Numbered from the stretch's first letter, positions 33,374 through 42,013 are shown. The stretch: 64,000 nt of DNA from Nocardioides sp. JS614 (GCF_000015265.1 NC_008699.1:992001-1056000), one strand, 5' to 3'. The notes: generated by a model from the sequence alone, not told the origin. A program made the numbers and translations.

Positions 33374-34727
33374 GCGCGACGAGGTCGCGCTCTGCGTGGA
33401 CTTCGGGTCCACGTTCACCAAGGCCGGCCTCGTCGACCTCCGGTGCGGGCGGATCGTCGCGCGGGCCGAGCACGCCACCACGCTCCCCGGGCCCGACGGG
33501 ACCGGCGACATCTTGGACGGGTACGACGCGTGCGTGGCCGCCCTCGCCGACGCAGATCCCCGGGCGCTGGCCGCCGAGGTGCTGGCCTGCTCCAGCGCCG
33601 GCGGCGGCCTGCGGATCGCCGTGGTCGGCAACGAGGAGCTGGTGACCGCCGAGGCCGGCCGCCGGGTCGCGCTCTCCAGCGGCGGCAAGGTCGTCGCGGT
33701 GCTGGCCGCCGCGAGCCGTGCGGCCGACAGTGCGGCCTGGCGCACCCTGAGCCACACGACCCGGCCGGACGTCGTGCTGCTCACCGGCGGCACCGACGGC
33801 GGCAACAGCGAGGTCCTGCTCGAGGCGGCCCGCGGACTGGTCGCGGGCGGCTGGACCGGCCCCGTGGTGGTCGCCGGCAACGTCGACGCGCGGGCCGAGG
33901 TGGGTGCGATCCTCGGCGCCGTGCCGCACGTGCTGGCGGACAACGTGGTGCCGCAGATCGGGGTGCTCGCCCCGGAGTCGGCGCGGACCGCCGTGCGGGA
34001 GATGTTCCTGGCCCACGTGATCGGCGGCAAGCACCTGAGCGCCCGGTCCGACTTCGCCGGCATGGTGCGCGGCGCCACGCCCGACGTGGTGCTCACCGGC
34101 GTCGAGGTGCTCGCCACCGGGGTGGGTGACGTCGTGGTGGTCGACGTCGGCGGCGCCACCACCGACGTGCACTCGGTGGTCGAGCTCGACCCGGACTCGG
34201 TGGGCCGGGAGGTGGTCGCCACCACCCGGGTCACCCGCACGGTCGAGGGCGACCTGGGGATGCGCTGGTCCGCGCTGAGCACCGTCACGGACCTGCCGGA
34301 GCTCGCGGACGCCGCCCGGCGGCGTCACGACGACCCGGCGTTCCTGCCGGACACCGACGCGGAGCGCGACGCCGACGAGCAGATCGCCCGAGCCGCCGTC
34401 GGGCTCGCCCTGCGGCGCCACGCCGGGCGCTCGAAGGTGGTGCTGAGCCCGGAGGGGCGGGTCGTCGAGCGCACCGGCAAGGACCTGCGCCGGGTCGGGC
34501 TGCTGGTCGGCTCCGGCGGCGTGCTGCGCCACGGCCGGCCCGGCGTGGCCGGCCGGGTGCTCGCCGGGAGCACGGGTGACGTCGGCGGCGGCTGGCAGCT
34601 GCCCAGCCACCCGCGGGTGGTCGTCGACGACGACTACGTCCTGGCCGCGGCCGGGCTGCTCGCGGCGGCGCACCCGGAGGCGGCGTACCGCCTCGCGATG
34701 ACGCTCACCGGGCCCGACGCTGGATAG
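33366..34727 (+). CDS. MutL-type protein of B12 aminomutase systems
   Basis: 453 residues from TTG 33366, overlapping the metB stop by eight bases. The N-terminus CVDFGSTFTKAGLVDL is the phosphate-1 motif of the actin/Hsp70 kinase fold. Then come LACSSAGGGLRIAVVG, VLLTGGTDGGNSEVLLEAA, VVVAGNVDARAEV and the second phosphate motif VVVVDVGGATTDVHSV. This is the MutL/GlmL family, thought to reactivate cobalamin-dependent glutamate or related aminomutases. No aminomutase subunit (small B12-binding or large) is in the window, so the partner must be elsewhere. Not related to mismatch-repair MutL. Confidence 0.85.
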   Translation: MAERDEVALCVDFGSTFTKAGLVDLRCGRIVARAEHATTLPGPDGTGDILDGYDACVAALADADPRALAAEVLACSSAGGGLRIAVVGNEELVTAEAGRRVALSSGGKVVAVLAAASRAADSAAWRTLSHTTRPDVVLLTGGTDGGNSEVLLEAARGLVAGGWTGPVVVAGNVDARAEVGAILGAVPHVLADNVVPQIGVLAPESARTAVREMFLAHVIGGKHLSARSDFAGMVRGATPDVVLTGVEVLATGVGDVVVVDVGGATTDVHSVVELDPDSVGREVVATTRVTRTVEGDLGMRWSALSTVTDLPELADAARRRHDDPAFLPDTDAERDADEQIARAAVGLALRRHAGRSKVVLSPEGRVVERTGKDLRRVGLLVGSGGVLRHGRPGVAGRVLAGSTGDVGGGWQLPSHPRVVVDDDYVLAAAGLLAAAHPEAAYRLAMTLTGPDAG

Positions 34728-34730
34728 CCT
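34725..34730 (+). promoter_or_regulatory. -10 box overlapping a stop codon
   Basis: TAGCCT, whose TAG is also the stop of the MutL-type gene. Six bases later GTG 34737 starts the next gene, so a leaderless promoter is likely here. Confidence 0.45.
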
Positions 34731-34736
34731 GTCGCC

Positions 34737-36095
34737 GTGAGCAACGACGCTGACGGCCCCGCGGTGCCGGACCGGCCCGCGGCCCGCCCCCAGGGCCGGC
34801 GTCGACTGCCCTCGATCAGCCTGCGGCCGCGACCCGCCGAGGACCCCGAGGGCACCGAGGAGGGCATCGCCTCCCGGATCGCCCACCAATGGGCCACGAT
34901 GCGCGACGAGCGGCGCGCGCAGCCGGCGCCGATCGTCACCGGGCCGTCGAACTTCAGCCGCGCCCAGGTGCCCTGGGGGATCGACCTCGCCGCGGCGTGG
35001 GCGTGGCGGTTCCTGGTGATCGCCGCAGCCGCCTACGTGCTGCTGTGGCTGGTCGCCTTCTTCGCCGTGGTGACGATCCCGCTGATCGTCGCGCTGCTGA
35101 TCGCGGCGCTCGTGGTGCCGGTGGTCGACGGCCTGCACCGGGTCGGGCTGCCGCGCGGGCTCGCCGCGCTGCTCGTCGTGCTCGCCGGGATCGCGTTCGT
35201 CGTCGCGTTGCTCACCTTCGCGGGCCAACAGGTCGCGACCGGCGCCCAGGACCTGGCCGACCAGTCCGCCAAGGGCCTCGGCGAGATCAAGGACTGGCTG
35301 CGCGACGGGCCGCTGCACGCCAGCGACTCGCAGATCAACGACTACATCCAGCGGGCTCAGGACGGGCTGGAGAACACCGGCAAGGGGATCGACCTCGGCA
35401 GTGTCACCGAGGTCGGCACCGCGGTCGGGCACATCTTCGCGGGCCTCTTCATCGTGTTGTTCTCGACCTACTTCTTCCTCGCCGACGGGGAGCGGATCTG
35501 GGCCTGGATGGTGCGGTTGGCGCCGCGGGCCGCCCGGCAGCACGTCGACAGCTCGGGCCGGGTGGCGTGGATCTCGCTCACCCAGTTCGTGCGCGCGACG
35601 GTGATCGTCGCGGCCGTGGACGCGCTGGGCATCATGGTGGTCGCCGGCATCCTGGGGTTGCCCTTCGTGCTCGCGCTCGGGGTGCTGGTCTTCCTCGGCG
35701 CGTTCGTGCCGATGGTCGGTGCCACCGTGGCCGGCACCGTCGCGGTGCTCGTCGCCCTGGTCGACCAGGGGCCGATCACCGCGCTGTTCATGCTCGGCGG
35801 GGTGATCCTCGTGCAGCAGCTCGAGGGGCACGTGCTGCAGCCGTTCCTCATGGGCCGCTGGGTCTCGCTGCACCCGCTGGGCGTGATCGTCGCGATCGGC
35901 TGCGGTGTGCTGGTCGCGGGGATCGCCGGTGCGCTGGTCGCCGTACCCCTGGCGGCGGCACTGAACGCCGTCGTCCAGCACCTGGCCGTCAGCACCGACA
36001 TCGGGGAGGACGACCCGGTCGAGGAGCTCGAGGAGGACTACGAGGAGATGGGCGCGTCCGCGGACGTCCCGGAGGAGGACGGGCGTGATGACTGA
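34737..36095 (+). CDS. AI-2E family (PerM-type) membrane protein
   Basis: 452 residues. A charged cytosolic N-terminus of about 80 residues is followed by membrane segments: FLVIAAAAYVLLWLVAFFAVV, IPLIVALLIAALVVPVV, and after a soluble domain (about 165-220) four or five more, including FIVLFSTYFFLADG, LGIMVVAGILGLPFVLALGVLVFLGAFVPMVGATVAG and the family motif EGHVLQPFLMGRWVSLHPL. Such proteins are called AI-2 exporters in some species and Na+/H+ antiporters in others; substrate here is unknown. The acidic C-terminus is soluble. The next gene starts inside its end. Confidence 0.9.
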   Translation: MSNDADGPAVPDRPAARPQGRRRLPSISLRPRPAEDPEGTEEGIASRIAHQWATMRDERRAQPAPIVTGPSNFSRAQVPWGIDLAAAWAWRFLVIAAAAYVLLWLVAFFAVVTIPLIVALLIAALVVPVVDGLHRVGLPRGLAALLVVLAGIAFVVALLTFAGQQVATGAQDLADQSAKGLGEIKDWLRDGPLHASDSQINDYIQRAQDGLENTGKGIDLGSVTEVGTAVGHIFAGLFIVLFSTYFFLADGERIWAWMVRLAPRAARQHVDSSGRVAWISLTQFVRATVIVAAVDALGIMVVAGILGLPFVLALGVLVFLGAFVPMVGATVAGTVAVLVALVDQGPITALFMLGGVILVQQLEGHVLQPFLMGRWVSLHPLGVIVAIGCGVLVAGIAGALVAVPLAAALNAVVQHLAVSTDIGEDDPVEELEEDYEEMGASADVPEEDGRDD

Positions 36096-37302
36096 GGTCC
36101 CGACGGTCGGGCTGGCCGACATCGAGGAGGCCCGCCGGGTCCTGGCCGGCGTCGCGATCCAGACCCCGATGGAGGAGTCCCGCTGGCTCTCGGCGATCGC
36201 CGGCGGGCCGGTGTGGCTCAAGTGCGAGAACCTCCAGCGCACCGGGTCCTTCAAGCCCCGCGGCGCCTACGTGCGCATCTCCCGGCTCACCCCCGAGGAG
36301 CGGGCCCGCGGGGTCGTGGCGGCCTCGGCGGGCAACCACGCGCAGGGCGTGGCGCTGGCCGCGCAGCTGCTCGGCATCAAGGCCACCGTCTTCATGCCCG
36401 AGGGGGCGCCGATCCCCAAGGAGAAGGCGACCCGCGGGTACGGCGCGGAGGTGCTCTTCCACGGCCGGTACCTCGAGGACGCGCTGGCCGAGGCGACCGT
36501 GTTCGCCGAGCGCACCGGCGCGGTGCTGATCCACCCCTTCGACCACGCCGACGTCGTCGCCGGCCAGGGCACGGCCGGCCTCGAGATCCTCGAGCAGGCG
36601 CCCGACCTGCAGACGGTGCTGGTCCCCACCGGCGGTGGTGGGCTGCTGGCGGGGGTCGCGATCGCGGTGAAGGCGCGGCGCCCCGACGTCCGGGTGATCG
36701 GGGTGCAGGCGGCCGGCGCCGCGGCGTACCCCGGCTCGCTCGCCGAGGGGCACCCCGTCGCCCTGACCTCGATGAAGACGATGGCCGACGGCATCGCCGT
36801 GGGCCTCCCGGGGCAGGTCACCTTCGCGGCGGTGCGCGACCACGTCGACGAGATCGTCACGGTCTCCGAGAACTCGCTGTCCCGCTCGGTGCTGGCCGTG
36901 CTGGAGCGCGCGAAGATGCTGGTCGAGCCCGCCGGAGCGGCCGCGGTCGCCGCCGTGCTGGACCGGCCGGACATCTTCGCGACCCCCGCGGTGGTCGTGC
37001 TCTCGGGCGGCAACATCGACCCCCTGCTGCTCGGCAAGGTGATCCGGCACGGCATGGCGGCCGCCGGCCGCTACCTGAACCTACGGGTCTGCATCCCCGA
37101 CCTGCCGGGCGGGCTCGCGCAGCTGCTCACCGACATCTCCGCGGTCGGAGCGAACGTGCTCGAGGTCGCGCACGAGCGGATCTCACCCACGCTGAACCTC
37201 GACGAGGTCGAGGTGCACGTCCAGCTCGAGACCCGCGGGGAGCCGCACACCGCGCAGGTGCTGGCGCGCCTGCGCGAGCGCGGCTACCGCGTGTACGAGT
37301 AG
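36088..37302 (+). CDS. ilvA: Threonine ammonia-lyase
   Basis: 404 residues of the fold-type II PLP family. PLP lysine K56 lies in RTGSFKPRGA; the phosphate loop is VPTGGGGLLAG; AASAGNHAQGVALAA, SMKTMADGIAVG and SGGNIDPLLLGKV are family anchors. A C-terminal ACT-like domain (about 330-400, RVCIPDLPGGLAQLLTDISAVGANVLEV) suggests allosteric control. It deaminates threonine to 2-oxobutyrate. The size with a single ACT domain is closer to the short actinobacterial form than to long E. coli IlvA. The start overlaps the AI-2E gene by eight bases; GTG 36085 is an alternative. Confidence 0.92.
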   Translation: MTEVPTVGLADIEEARRVLAGVAIQTPMEESRWLSAIAGGPVWLKCENLQRTGSFKPRGAYVRISRLTPEERARGVVAASAGNHAQGVALAAQLLGIKATVFMPEGAPIPKEKATRGYGAEVLFHGRYLEDALAEATVFAERTGAVLIHPFDHADVVAGQGTAGLEILEQAPDLQTVLVPTGGGGLLAGVAIAVKARRPDVRVIGVQAAGAAAYPGSLAEGHPVALTSMKTMADGIAVGLPGQVTFAAVRDHVDEIVTVSENSLSRSVLAVLERAKMLVEPAGAAAVAAVLDRPDIFATPAVVVLSGGNIDPLLLGKVIRHGMAAAGRYLNLRVCIPDLPGGLAQLLTDISAVGANVLEVAHERISPTLNLDEVEVHVQLETRGEPHTAQVLARLRERGYRVYE

Positions 37303-37312
37303 CCGAGGTCGC

Positions 37313-37816
37313 TCACCCCTCGTAGGGGACGGCGTCGACGATGACGACCTGGAGCTCCTTGCCGTTGGGCGCGAGGTAGCTGACGGTGTCGCCCTTCGCC
37401 TTGCCGTTGATGGCCGAGCCGAGCGGGGACTGGGGGGAGTAGACGGTGAGCCCCTCGGGCTCGATCTCGCGAGCGCCGAGCAGGAAGGTCTCGACCTCGT
37501 CCTCGGCGTCGCCGACGAACCGGTAGGTGACGACCATCCCGGGCTCGACGACGCCGTCGTTCGGCGGGGTCTCGCCGACCTCGGCGCGGCGCAGCACGTC
37601 CTCGAGCTGGCGGATCCGCCCCTCGACCTTGCCCTGCTCCTCGCGGGCGGCGTGGTAGGCGCCGTTCTCCTTCAGGTCGCCCTCGTCGCGAGCGGAGCTG
37701 ATGCGCGCGATGATCTCCTGGCGGACCGGGCCCTTGAGGCTCTCCAGCTCGGCGCGCAGCTTGTCGTAGGCGTCCTGGGTCAGCCAGACGGTGCCCGGCT
37801 GTGCTGCCTGTGTCAT
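37313..37816 (-). CDS. greA: Transcription elongation factor GreA
   Basis: 167 residues, the normal GreA length. The N-terminal coiled coil (about 10-80) contains VWLTQDAYDKLRAELESLKG, DEGDLKENGAYHAAREEQGKVEGRI with the conserved acidic tip (DEGDLKEN). The C-terminal domain has the SPLGSAINGKAKGD loop. GreA rescues arrested RNA polymerase by stimulating transcript cleavage. Converges with ilvA (10 bases apart). Neighbours metB and mca reproduce the mycobacterial order. Confidence 0.95.
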   Translation of the reverse strand: MTQAAQPGTVWLTQDAYDKLRAELESLKGPVRQEIIARISSARDEGDLKENGAYHAAREEQGKVEGRIRQLEDVLRRAEVGETPPNDGVVEPGMVVTYRFVGDAEDEVETFLLGAREIEPEGLTVYSPQSPLGSAINGKAKGDTVSYLAPNGKELQVVIVDAVPYEG

Positions 37817-38011
37817 CGGGTACTCCTGCTTGCTTCGAGGTACGACGGACCAGCTCGTCCGCCGGGTCAGGGGATGTCCCCCCGGAACGTCCGGGTGTGG
37901 GCGTGTGCGAATACGCGCGGGGGCCTCTCCCTGGACGGCCCTGCGGGACATCAGGTCGTCGAGTCTAACAACGGACCCGTGAGTTCGCAGGTCGACGACC
38001 CGGTCGAGGGC

Positions 38012-38413
38012 TCAGCGCGGCCGGTTCTGGCCGGGTGCGGTGCACCCGACCAGCTCGACCGAGGTCGCCCGCCGCTCGGTGCGCACGGTCTGCTCGGTGC
38101 GCCCGCTCGTGGCCGGGGTGAACGACAGCTCACCGACGACAGTGTGGTCCTCCGCGAAGGCGCGCAGCAGGCACGTCGCCTCGACGTCGTCGTCGGCCAG
38201 GGAGATGCGCACGGTCGCCGCGACCTCGTGCTCGCCGACCACGTCGTAGCCGACCATCGCGGACTCGACCTCCGGGGTCGACTGGGCCCAGATGGTCCAC
38301 CCCAGCCAGCCGAGGAACGCCGCCGCCAGCGCCACGCTGGCGCCGAGCAGGACCCGCCGCCGCCAGGGTGCGGGCGCGCCGTACCGGTCGGCGAGGTCGG
38401 TCGGGGCGCTCAC
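38012..38413 (-). CDS. DUF4307 single-pass membrane protein
   Basis: 133 residues from GTG 38413. Short cytosolic N-terminus (LADRYGAPAPWRRR), one membrane helix (VLLGASVALAAAFLGWLGWTIW) and an extracytoplasmic beta-rich domain with two cysteines (ATCLLRAF and VGCTAPGQ). Matches DUF4307 and corresponds in position to Rv1081c, between greA and mca. Function unknown, but its conserved placement next to mca is notable. The starts of this gene and mca are 31 bases apart and divergent. Confidence 0.8.
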   Translation of the reverse strand: MSAPTDLADRYGAPAPWRRRVLLGASVALAAAFLGWLGWTIWAQSTPEVESAMVGYDVVGEHEVAATVRISLADDDVEATCLLRAFAEDHTVVGELSFTPATSGRTEQTVRTERRATSVELVGCTAPGQNRPR

Positions 38414-38431
38414 CCCCGAATCGTCCCACCC

Positions 38432-38437
38432 TAGGAT
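38432..38437 (+). promoter_or_regulatory. -10 box of a leaderless promoter for mca
   Basis: TAGGAT, six bases before GTG 38444. It also argues for that start rather than the later ATG. Confidence 0.45.
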
Positions 38438-38443
38438 TGCCGG

Positions 38444-39373
38444 GTGACGCAGCACCCCACCCACCACCAGGCTCACCGCCCGGCACGACCGCCCGACGGC
38501 CCCCGCGCCGGCCTCCGCCTGATGCACGTCCACGCCCACCCCGACGACGAGTCGTCCAAGGGCGCCGCGACGACGGCGCGCTACGTCGCGGAGGGGGTCG
38601 ACGTCCACGTCGCGACGTGCACCGGCGGTGAGCGCGGCTCGATCCTGAACCCGAAGATGGACCGGCCCGACATCCTGGCGAACATCACCGAGATCCGCCG
38701 CCAGGAGATGGAACGGGCCCGTGACATCCTCGGGATCCGGCAGGACTGGCTGGGCTTCGTCGACTCCGGCTGGCCCGAGGGGGACCCGAAGCCGCCGCTG
38801 CCGGACGGCTGCTTCGCGCTGGTGCCGCTGGAGGAGGCGATCGCACCGCTGGTGCGCCTGGTGCGGGAGTTCCGCCCGCACGTGATGACGACGTACGACG
38901 AGCGCGGGGGCTACCCGCACCCCGACCACGTGAAGTGCCACCAGGTCAGCGTCGCGGCGTTCGAGGCCGCCGCCGACCCGGAGCGGTTCCCCGAGCTGGG
39001 CGAGCCCTGGCAGGTCCTCAAGCTCTACTACCACCACTCCTTCAACCGGCCCCGGATGGTGGCGATCGACGAGGCGATGCGTGAGCACGGCCTGGAGTCG
39101 CCGTACGCCGAGCGCCTCAAGGACTGGAAGCCGGAGCCGGAGTGGGATGCCCGGATCACCACCCGGGTGCCGTGTGCGGACTACTTCGGGGTGCGCGACC
39201 AGGCGCTGCTCGCGCACGCCACCCAGATCGACCCGGACGGGTTCTGGTTCGCCATCCCGCGCGAGCTGCAGGAGCGGGTCTGGCCGACCGAGGACTACGA
39301 GCTGGTCGTGAGCCACGTGCCCGCCCCGCCCCCCGAGGACGACCTGTTCGCCGGCATCACCGACCAGCGCTGA
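38444..39373 (+). CDS. mca: Mycothiol S-conjugate amidase
   Basis: 309 residues. Zinc ligands lie in HAHPDDESSKGAAT (H32, D35) and HPDHVKCHQ. The stretches TGGERGSILNPKMDRPDILANITEIRRQEM, WLGFVDSGWPEGDP and DERGGYPHPDHVK follow Mca more closely than the deacetylase MshB. Mca cuts mycothiol conjugates of electrophiles to release mercapturic acids for export. The N-terminus is about 20 residues longer than in M. tuberculosis. Mycothiol use restricts the host to Actinobacteria. Confidence 0.93.
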   Translation: MTQHPTHHQAHRPARPPDGPRAGLRLMHVHAHPDDESSKGAATTARYVAEGVDVHVATCTGGERGSILNPKMDRPDILANITEIRRQEMERARDILGIRQDWLGFVDSGWPEGDPKPPLPDGCFALVPLEEAIAPLVRLVREFRPHVMTTYDERGGYPHPDHVKCHQVSVAAFEAAADPERFPELGEPWQVLKLYYHHSFNRPRMVAIDEAMREHGLESPYAERLKDWKPEPEWDARITTRVPCADYFGVRDQALLAHATQIDPDGFWFAIPRELQERVWPTEDYELVVSHVPAPPPEDDLFAGITDQR

Positions 39374-39419
39374 GCGGGGCCGGTCGGCGGCGGGCGGGGG
39401 GAGTGCGACAATCGTGGCC

Positions 39420-39674
39420 ATGCAGCTGCTCACCCTCGCTCCCGACCTCCTGACCTTCGTGGTCTCGCTCGCCGACGAGGTGCCCCAGGACGACGACGTC
39501 AAGGCGGGCTGGCTCGCGTTCGGGATCTTCATCGGCCTGATCGTGGCCGTGGCGCTACTCGGCTCCAGCCTGGTCAAGCAGCTGCGCAAGGCGCAGGCGG
39601 CCAAGGCCGCCGGGGTCTACGGCCCCGTCGACGACGACGCTCCGGCCGAGACGCCCGCCGACCAGCAGTCCTGA
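39420..39674 (+). CDS. Small single-pass membrane protein next to mca
   Basis: 84 residues with one helix (AGWLAFGIFIGLIVAVALLGSSL), then a basic stretch VKQLRKAQAAKAAG and an acidic tail. It occupies the position of Rv1083 in M. tuberculosis. GACAAT seven bases before ATG 39420 fits a leaderless start; GTG 39414 is an alternative with a purine run upstream. Function unknown. Confidence 0.7.
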   Translation: MQLLTLAPDLLTFVVSLADEVPQDDDVKAGWLAFGIFIGLIVAVALLGSSLVKQLRKAQAAKAAGVYGPVDDDAPAETPADQQS

Positions 39675-39693
39675 CGGCTCGACTCCTCGAGGC

Positions 39694-40296
39694 TCAGCGG
39701 CGGACCAGCCGCACCAGGCAGTCCCAGGCCGTGCGCACCGGCCCCTCGCCGGGGCCGTTGCCGACGGTGCGGGCGGCGCGCTCCGCGCGGACCACGTCGT
39801 ACGCCGCCCCCTCGAGGTCGGCGAGCACGTCCTCGGCGGTCATCAGCACCGCCGGGTCCTGCGGCCCGCCGGTCCCCTCGGCGAGGTTCGTGCTGTCGTG
39901 GGCGACCAGGAAGAACGTGCCGCCGGGCACCAGCGCGTCATACGCCGCCCGCACGGCCGCGCGTCGTTGGGCCGCCGCCAGCTGGAGGTAGGCCAGCACG
40001 ACCAGGTCGTACGCCGAGGTCTCGCTCCAGGTGGTGGCATCGGCGCACACCCAGCGCACCGCGGTGTCACCGGCGAGCGTGCGGCCCTTGTCCAGCGCGA
40101 CCTGGGAGAAGTCCGCAGCGGTGACCTCCCAGCCGCGTCGGGCGAGCCAGATGGCGTTGCGGCCCTCGCCGGCAGCGAGGTCGAGCGCCCGCCCGGGCGG
40201 CAGGTCCGCCAGCTCCGTGGCGACGAACCGGTTGGGCTCGGCCGACCAGACCAGCTCGCTGGCGGCGTACCGCTGGTCCCAGTCCCGCGCGTCCAT
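39694..40296 (-). CDS. Class I SAM-dependent methyltransferase (thiopurine/tellurite type)
   Basis: 200 residues starting MDARDWDQRYAASELVWSAEPNRF, typical of this family. Motif I is ALDLAAGEGRNAIWLARRGWEVTAADFS; then VCADATTW, VVLAYLQL and LVPGGTFFLVAHD. The closest described groups methylate small toxic compounds such as tellurite or thiols. It lies eight bases downstream of the USP gene on the same strand, so it may be co-transcribed with it under the box at 41265. Confidence 0.85.
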   Translation of the reverse strand: MDARDWDQRYAASELVWSAEPNRFVATELADLPPGRALDLAAGEGRNAIWLARRGWEVTAADFSQVALDKGRTLAGDTAVRWVCADATTWSETSAYDLVVLAYLQLAAAQRRAAVRAAYDALVPGGTFFLVAHDSTNLAEGTGGPQDPAVLMTAEDVLADLEGAAYDVVRAERAARTVGNGPGEGPVRTAWDCLVRLVRR

Positions 40297-40304
40297 GCCG
40301 TGAT

Positions 40305-41204
40305 TCAAGCACGCCGCCCGAGGTCGGCGGGACGGCCCGCGGTCGCGCTGTCGTAGGCGGCCCAGGGGACGTCCGTGGGCAGCAGCAGCACCGGGCACGG
40401 TGCGTCGTGCAGGACCGCGCGGGTGACCGGCCCCAGTCGGGACCCGAGCGCCCGGTGCACGCCGTGCCGGCCGAGCACCATCAGCCGTGAGGTGCGGGCG
40501 GCCGCCAGGAGCGCGGGCAGGGGCGGGCCGTGCCGCACGTCGACGTCGAGCGGGACGCCCGGCGGCAGCACCCGCAGCACGCTCTCCAGGTCCTCGCGGG
40601 CCCAGGCCTCCCACTCCCGGCCGACGCGCAGGACGACCGCGTCGTCGTACGGCTGGGGGAACGACCAGGTGTGCAGCACGTGCAGCGGTGCGCGGTGCTC
40701 GCGGGCCAGGGCGACGGCGGCGCGGAGCAGGCCGGCGCTGTGCTCGGTGGCGTCGATGCCGACGGTGATGGGTCGGCTCTCGTGCTGCGGCGACGCCCAC
40801 GCCGGTGGCACGCAGGCCAGCGGGATCTGCGCCCGGCGTACGGCGGCGCCGTCCAGGGAGCGGGTCAGGCTGCGGATCAGGTGCAGCAGGTCCCGACGCT
40901 GCAGGACGACGACCCGGGCGTCCTGGCTCGCATCCAGGACCCCCTCCACGGCGGGTCCGCGCACGAGGGCCCCGGTGACCTCGATCGCCGGGCCGAGCAC
41001 TTCCTCGGCGCGCAGGACGGCGCGGCGGAGCACCTCGCTCGCCCCGGTCTGGGTCACCGGCGGCCCGGTGAGCGAGGGACCGGGCGCGTAGGCGTGCACG
41101 AGCCGGACCGGGCTGCGGTGGAGCTCCGCCTGGGTCGCCGCGAAGCGTAGTGCGGGGTCGAGGTCGCCGTCCGGCACGCTGACGACGACCGGGGCTGCGC
41201 TCAT
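40305..41204 (-). CDS. Tandem universal stress protein, divergent GRH type
   Basis: 299 residues, two Usp domains. Domain 1 (about 4-140) lacks the ATP loop (VVVLQRRDLLHLIRSLTRS). Domain 2 (about 145-285) ends LMVLGRHGVHRALGSRLGPVTRAVLHDAPCPVLLLP, a near-complete G-x2-G-x9-G loop in which Pro replaces Ser/Thr. This GRH..LGP..RAVL..A.CPVLL pattern is shared with the USPs at 45817, 53785 and in part 58977. The methyltransferase gene follows. A two-mismatch DosR-like box is 60 bases upstream. Confidence 0.88.
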   Translation of the reverse strand: MSAAPVVVSVPDGDLDPALRFAATQAELHRSPVRLVHAYAPGPSLTGPPVTQTGASEVLRRAVLRAEEVLGPAIEVTGALVRGPAVEGVLDASQDARVVVLQRRDLLHLIRSLTRSLDGAAVRRAQIPLACVPPAWASPQHESRPITVGIDATEHSAGLLRAAVALAREHRAPLHVLHTWSFPQPYDDAVVLRVGREWEAWAREDLESVLRVLPPGVPLDVDVRHGPPLPALLAAARTSRLMVLGRHGVHRALGSRLGPVTRAVLHDAPCPVLLLPTDVPWAAYDSATAGRPADLGRRA

Positions 41205-41264
41205 GGTGCCCTCCTCCGAGCTGGGTGCCCCTCCGAGCGTGCGCGCGGCGCGGTCCGACCGGCA

Positions 41265-41278
41265 GGGCCGGAGGTCCC
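41265..41278. promoter_or_regulatory. DosR-like operator, two mismatches
   Basis: GGGCCGGAGGTCCC, 60 bases before the USP start at 41204 (minus strand). The spacing equals that of better copies. Confidence 0.5.
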
Positions 41279-41290
41279 TTCAACCCGTGC

Positions 41291-42013
41291 TCAGCGCCGA
41301 CGGACGGCCAGCCACAGGCCGATGCCGGAGAGCCCGACCACGATCAGGCCGGCGACCAGCAGCCAGGTGCCGAGGGTGCCGAGCACCGGGACCTCGGCGC
41401 CGATCGCCACGTCCGCGGCGACCGGGGTGGTGCCCTCGCCGTTCATCACGACCAGCGTCCAGTCGCCGTCCTCGGGCTCCCAGGTGACCTGCTGCGGCCC
41501 GCGCCCGCGCGCGGAGGCCACCCAGAACCCCGCCGCGGTCGGGGCGACGGCCGGGGAGCCGCCGTCGACGAAGGAGAGGGACGGCTCGCCGTTCTCGTCG
41601 AACGGGTCGACGACGGTCGACTGTGCGACGTCCGTGAGGTACCGGTCGACGTCCGCGGTCCGCGCCACGCCCAGGAAGACGCCGTTCGGGGTGGCCGGGT
41701 CGGCGGTGGCGGTCATCGTGCCGAGGAGACGGTGCGGCAGGTCCAAGGTGGTCGAGTCGCTCCGGATCTCCGCGCTCTCGGAGCGTACGGCGTACCCCGG
41801 CGACTGCCAGGCGTGCGCGCTGCTCATCACGTAGCCGTCGTCGTCGCGCAGCGTCGCGTCCGCCAGGCGGAGGGCGCCGCCACCGACCAGCATGCCGACC
41901 CCGAGCAGCAGGAACAGCGCGGCCGTCACGGTCGCGAGCACCCGGCCGGTCCGCCACGGGCGCCGTGGGGCCGCGTGCACCTCGGGGAGGGACTGGGGGC
42001 TGGACACGCTCAT
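41291..42013 (-). CDS. Membrane-anchored protein of unknown function
   Basis: 240 residues from ATG 42013. An N-terminal helix (VLATVTAALFLLLGVGMLVGGGAL, about 25-48) and a C-terminal helix (LLVAGLIVVGLSGIGLWLAV) enclose an extracytoplasmic domain of about 150 residues with motifs GYVMSSAHAWQSPGYAV, NGVFLGVARTADVDRYL and GFWVASARGRGPQQVTWEPEDGDWTLVVMN. Beta-rich; no catalytic motif seen. Such two-helix proteins are common in actinobacteria and uncharacterised. It ends 12 bases beyond the USP box region, so may belong to a separate transcript. Confidence 0.7.
   Translation of the reverse strand: MSVSSPQSLPEVHAAPRRPWRTGRVLATVTAALFLLLGVGMLVGGGALRLADATLRDDDGYVMSSAHAWQSPGYAVRSESAEIRSDSTTLDLPHRLLGTMTATADPATPNGVFLGVARTADVDRYLTDVAQSTVVDPFDENGEPSLSFVDGGSPAVAPTAAGFWVASARGRGPQQVTWEPEDGDWTLVVMNGEGTTPVAADVAIGAEVPVLGTLGTWLLVAGLIVVGLSGIGLWLAVRRR

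Noticed and set aside
33366..34727. Mismatch-repair MutL
   Set aside because: No GHKL ATPase motifs; the actin/Hsp70-type phosphate motifs mark the aminomutase-reactivating family.
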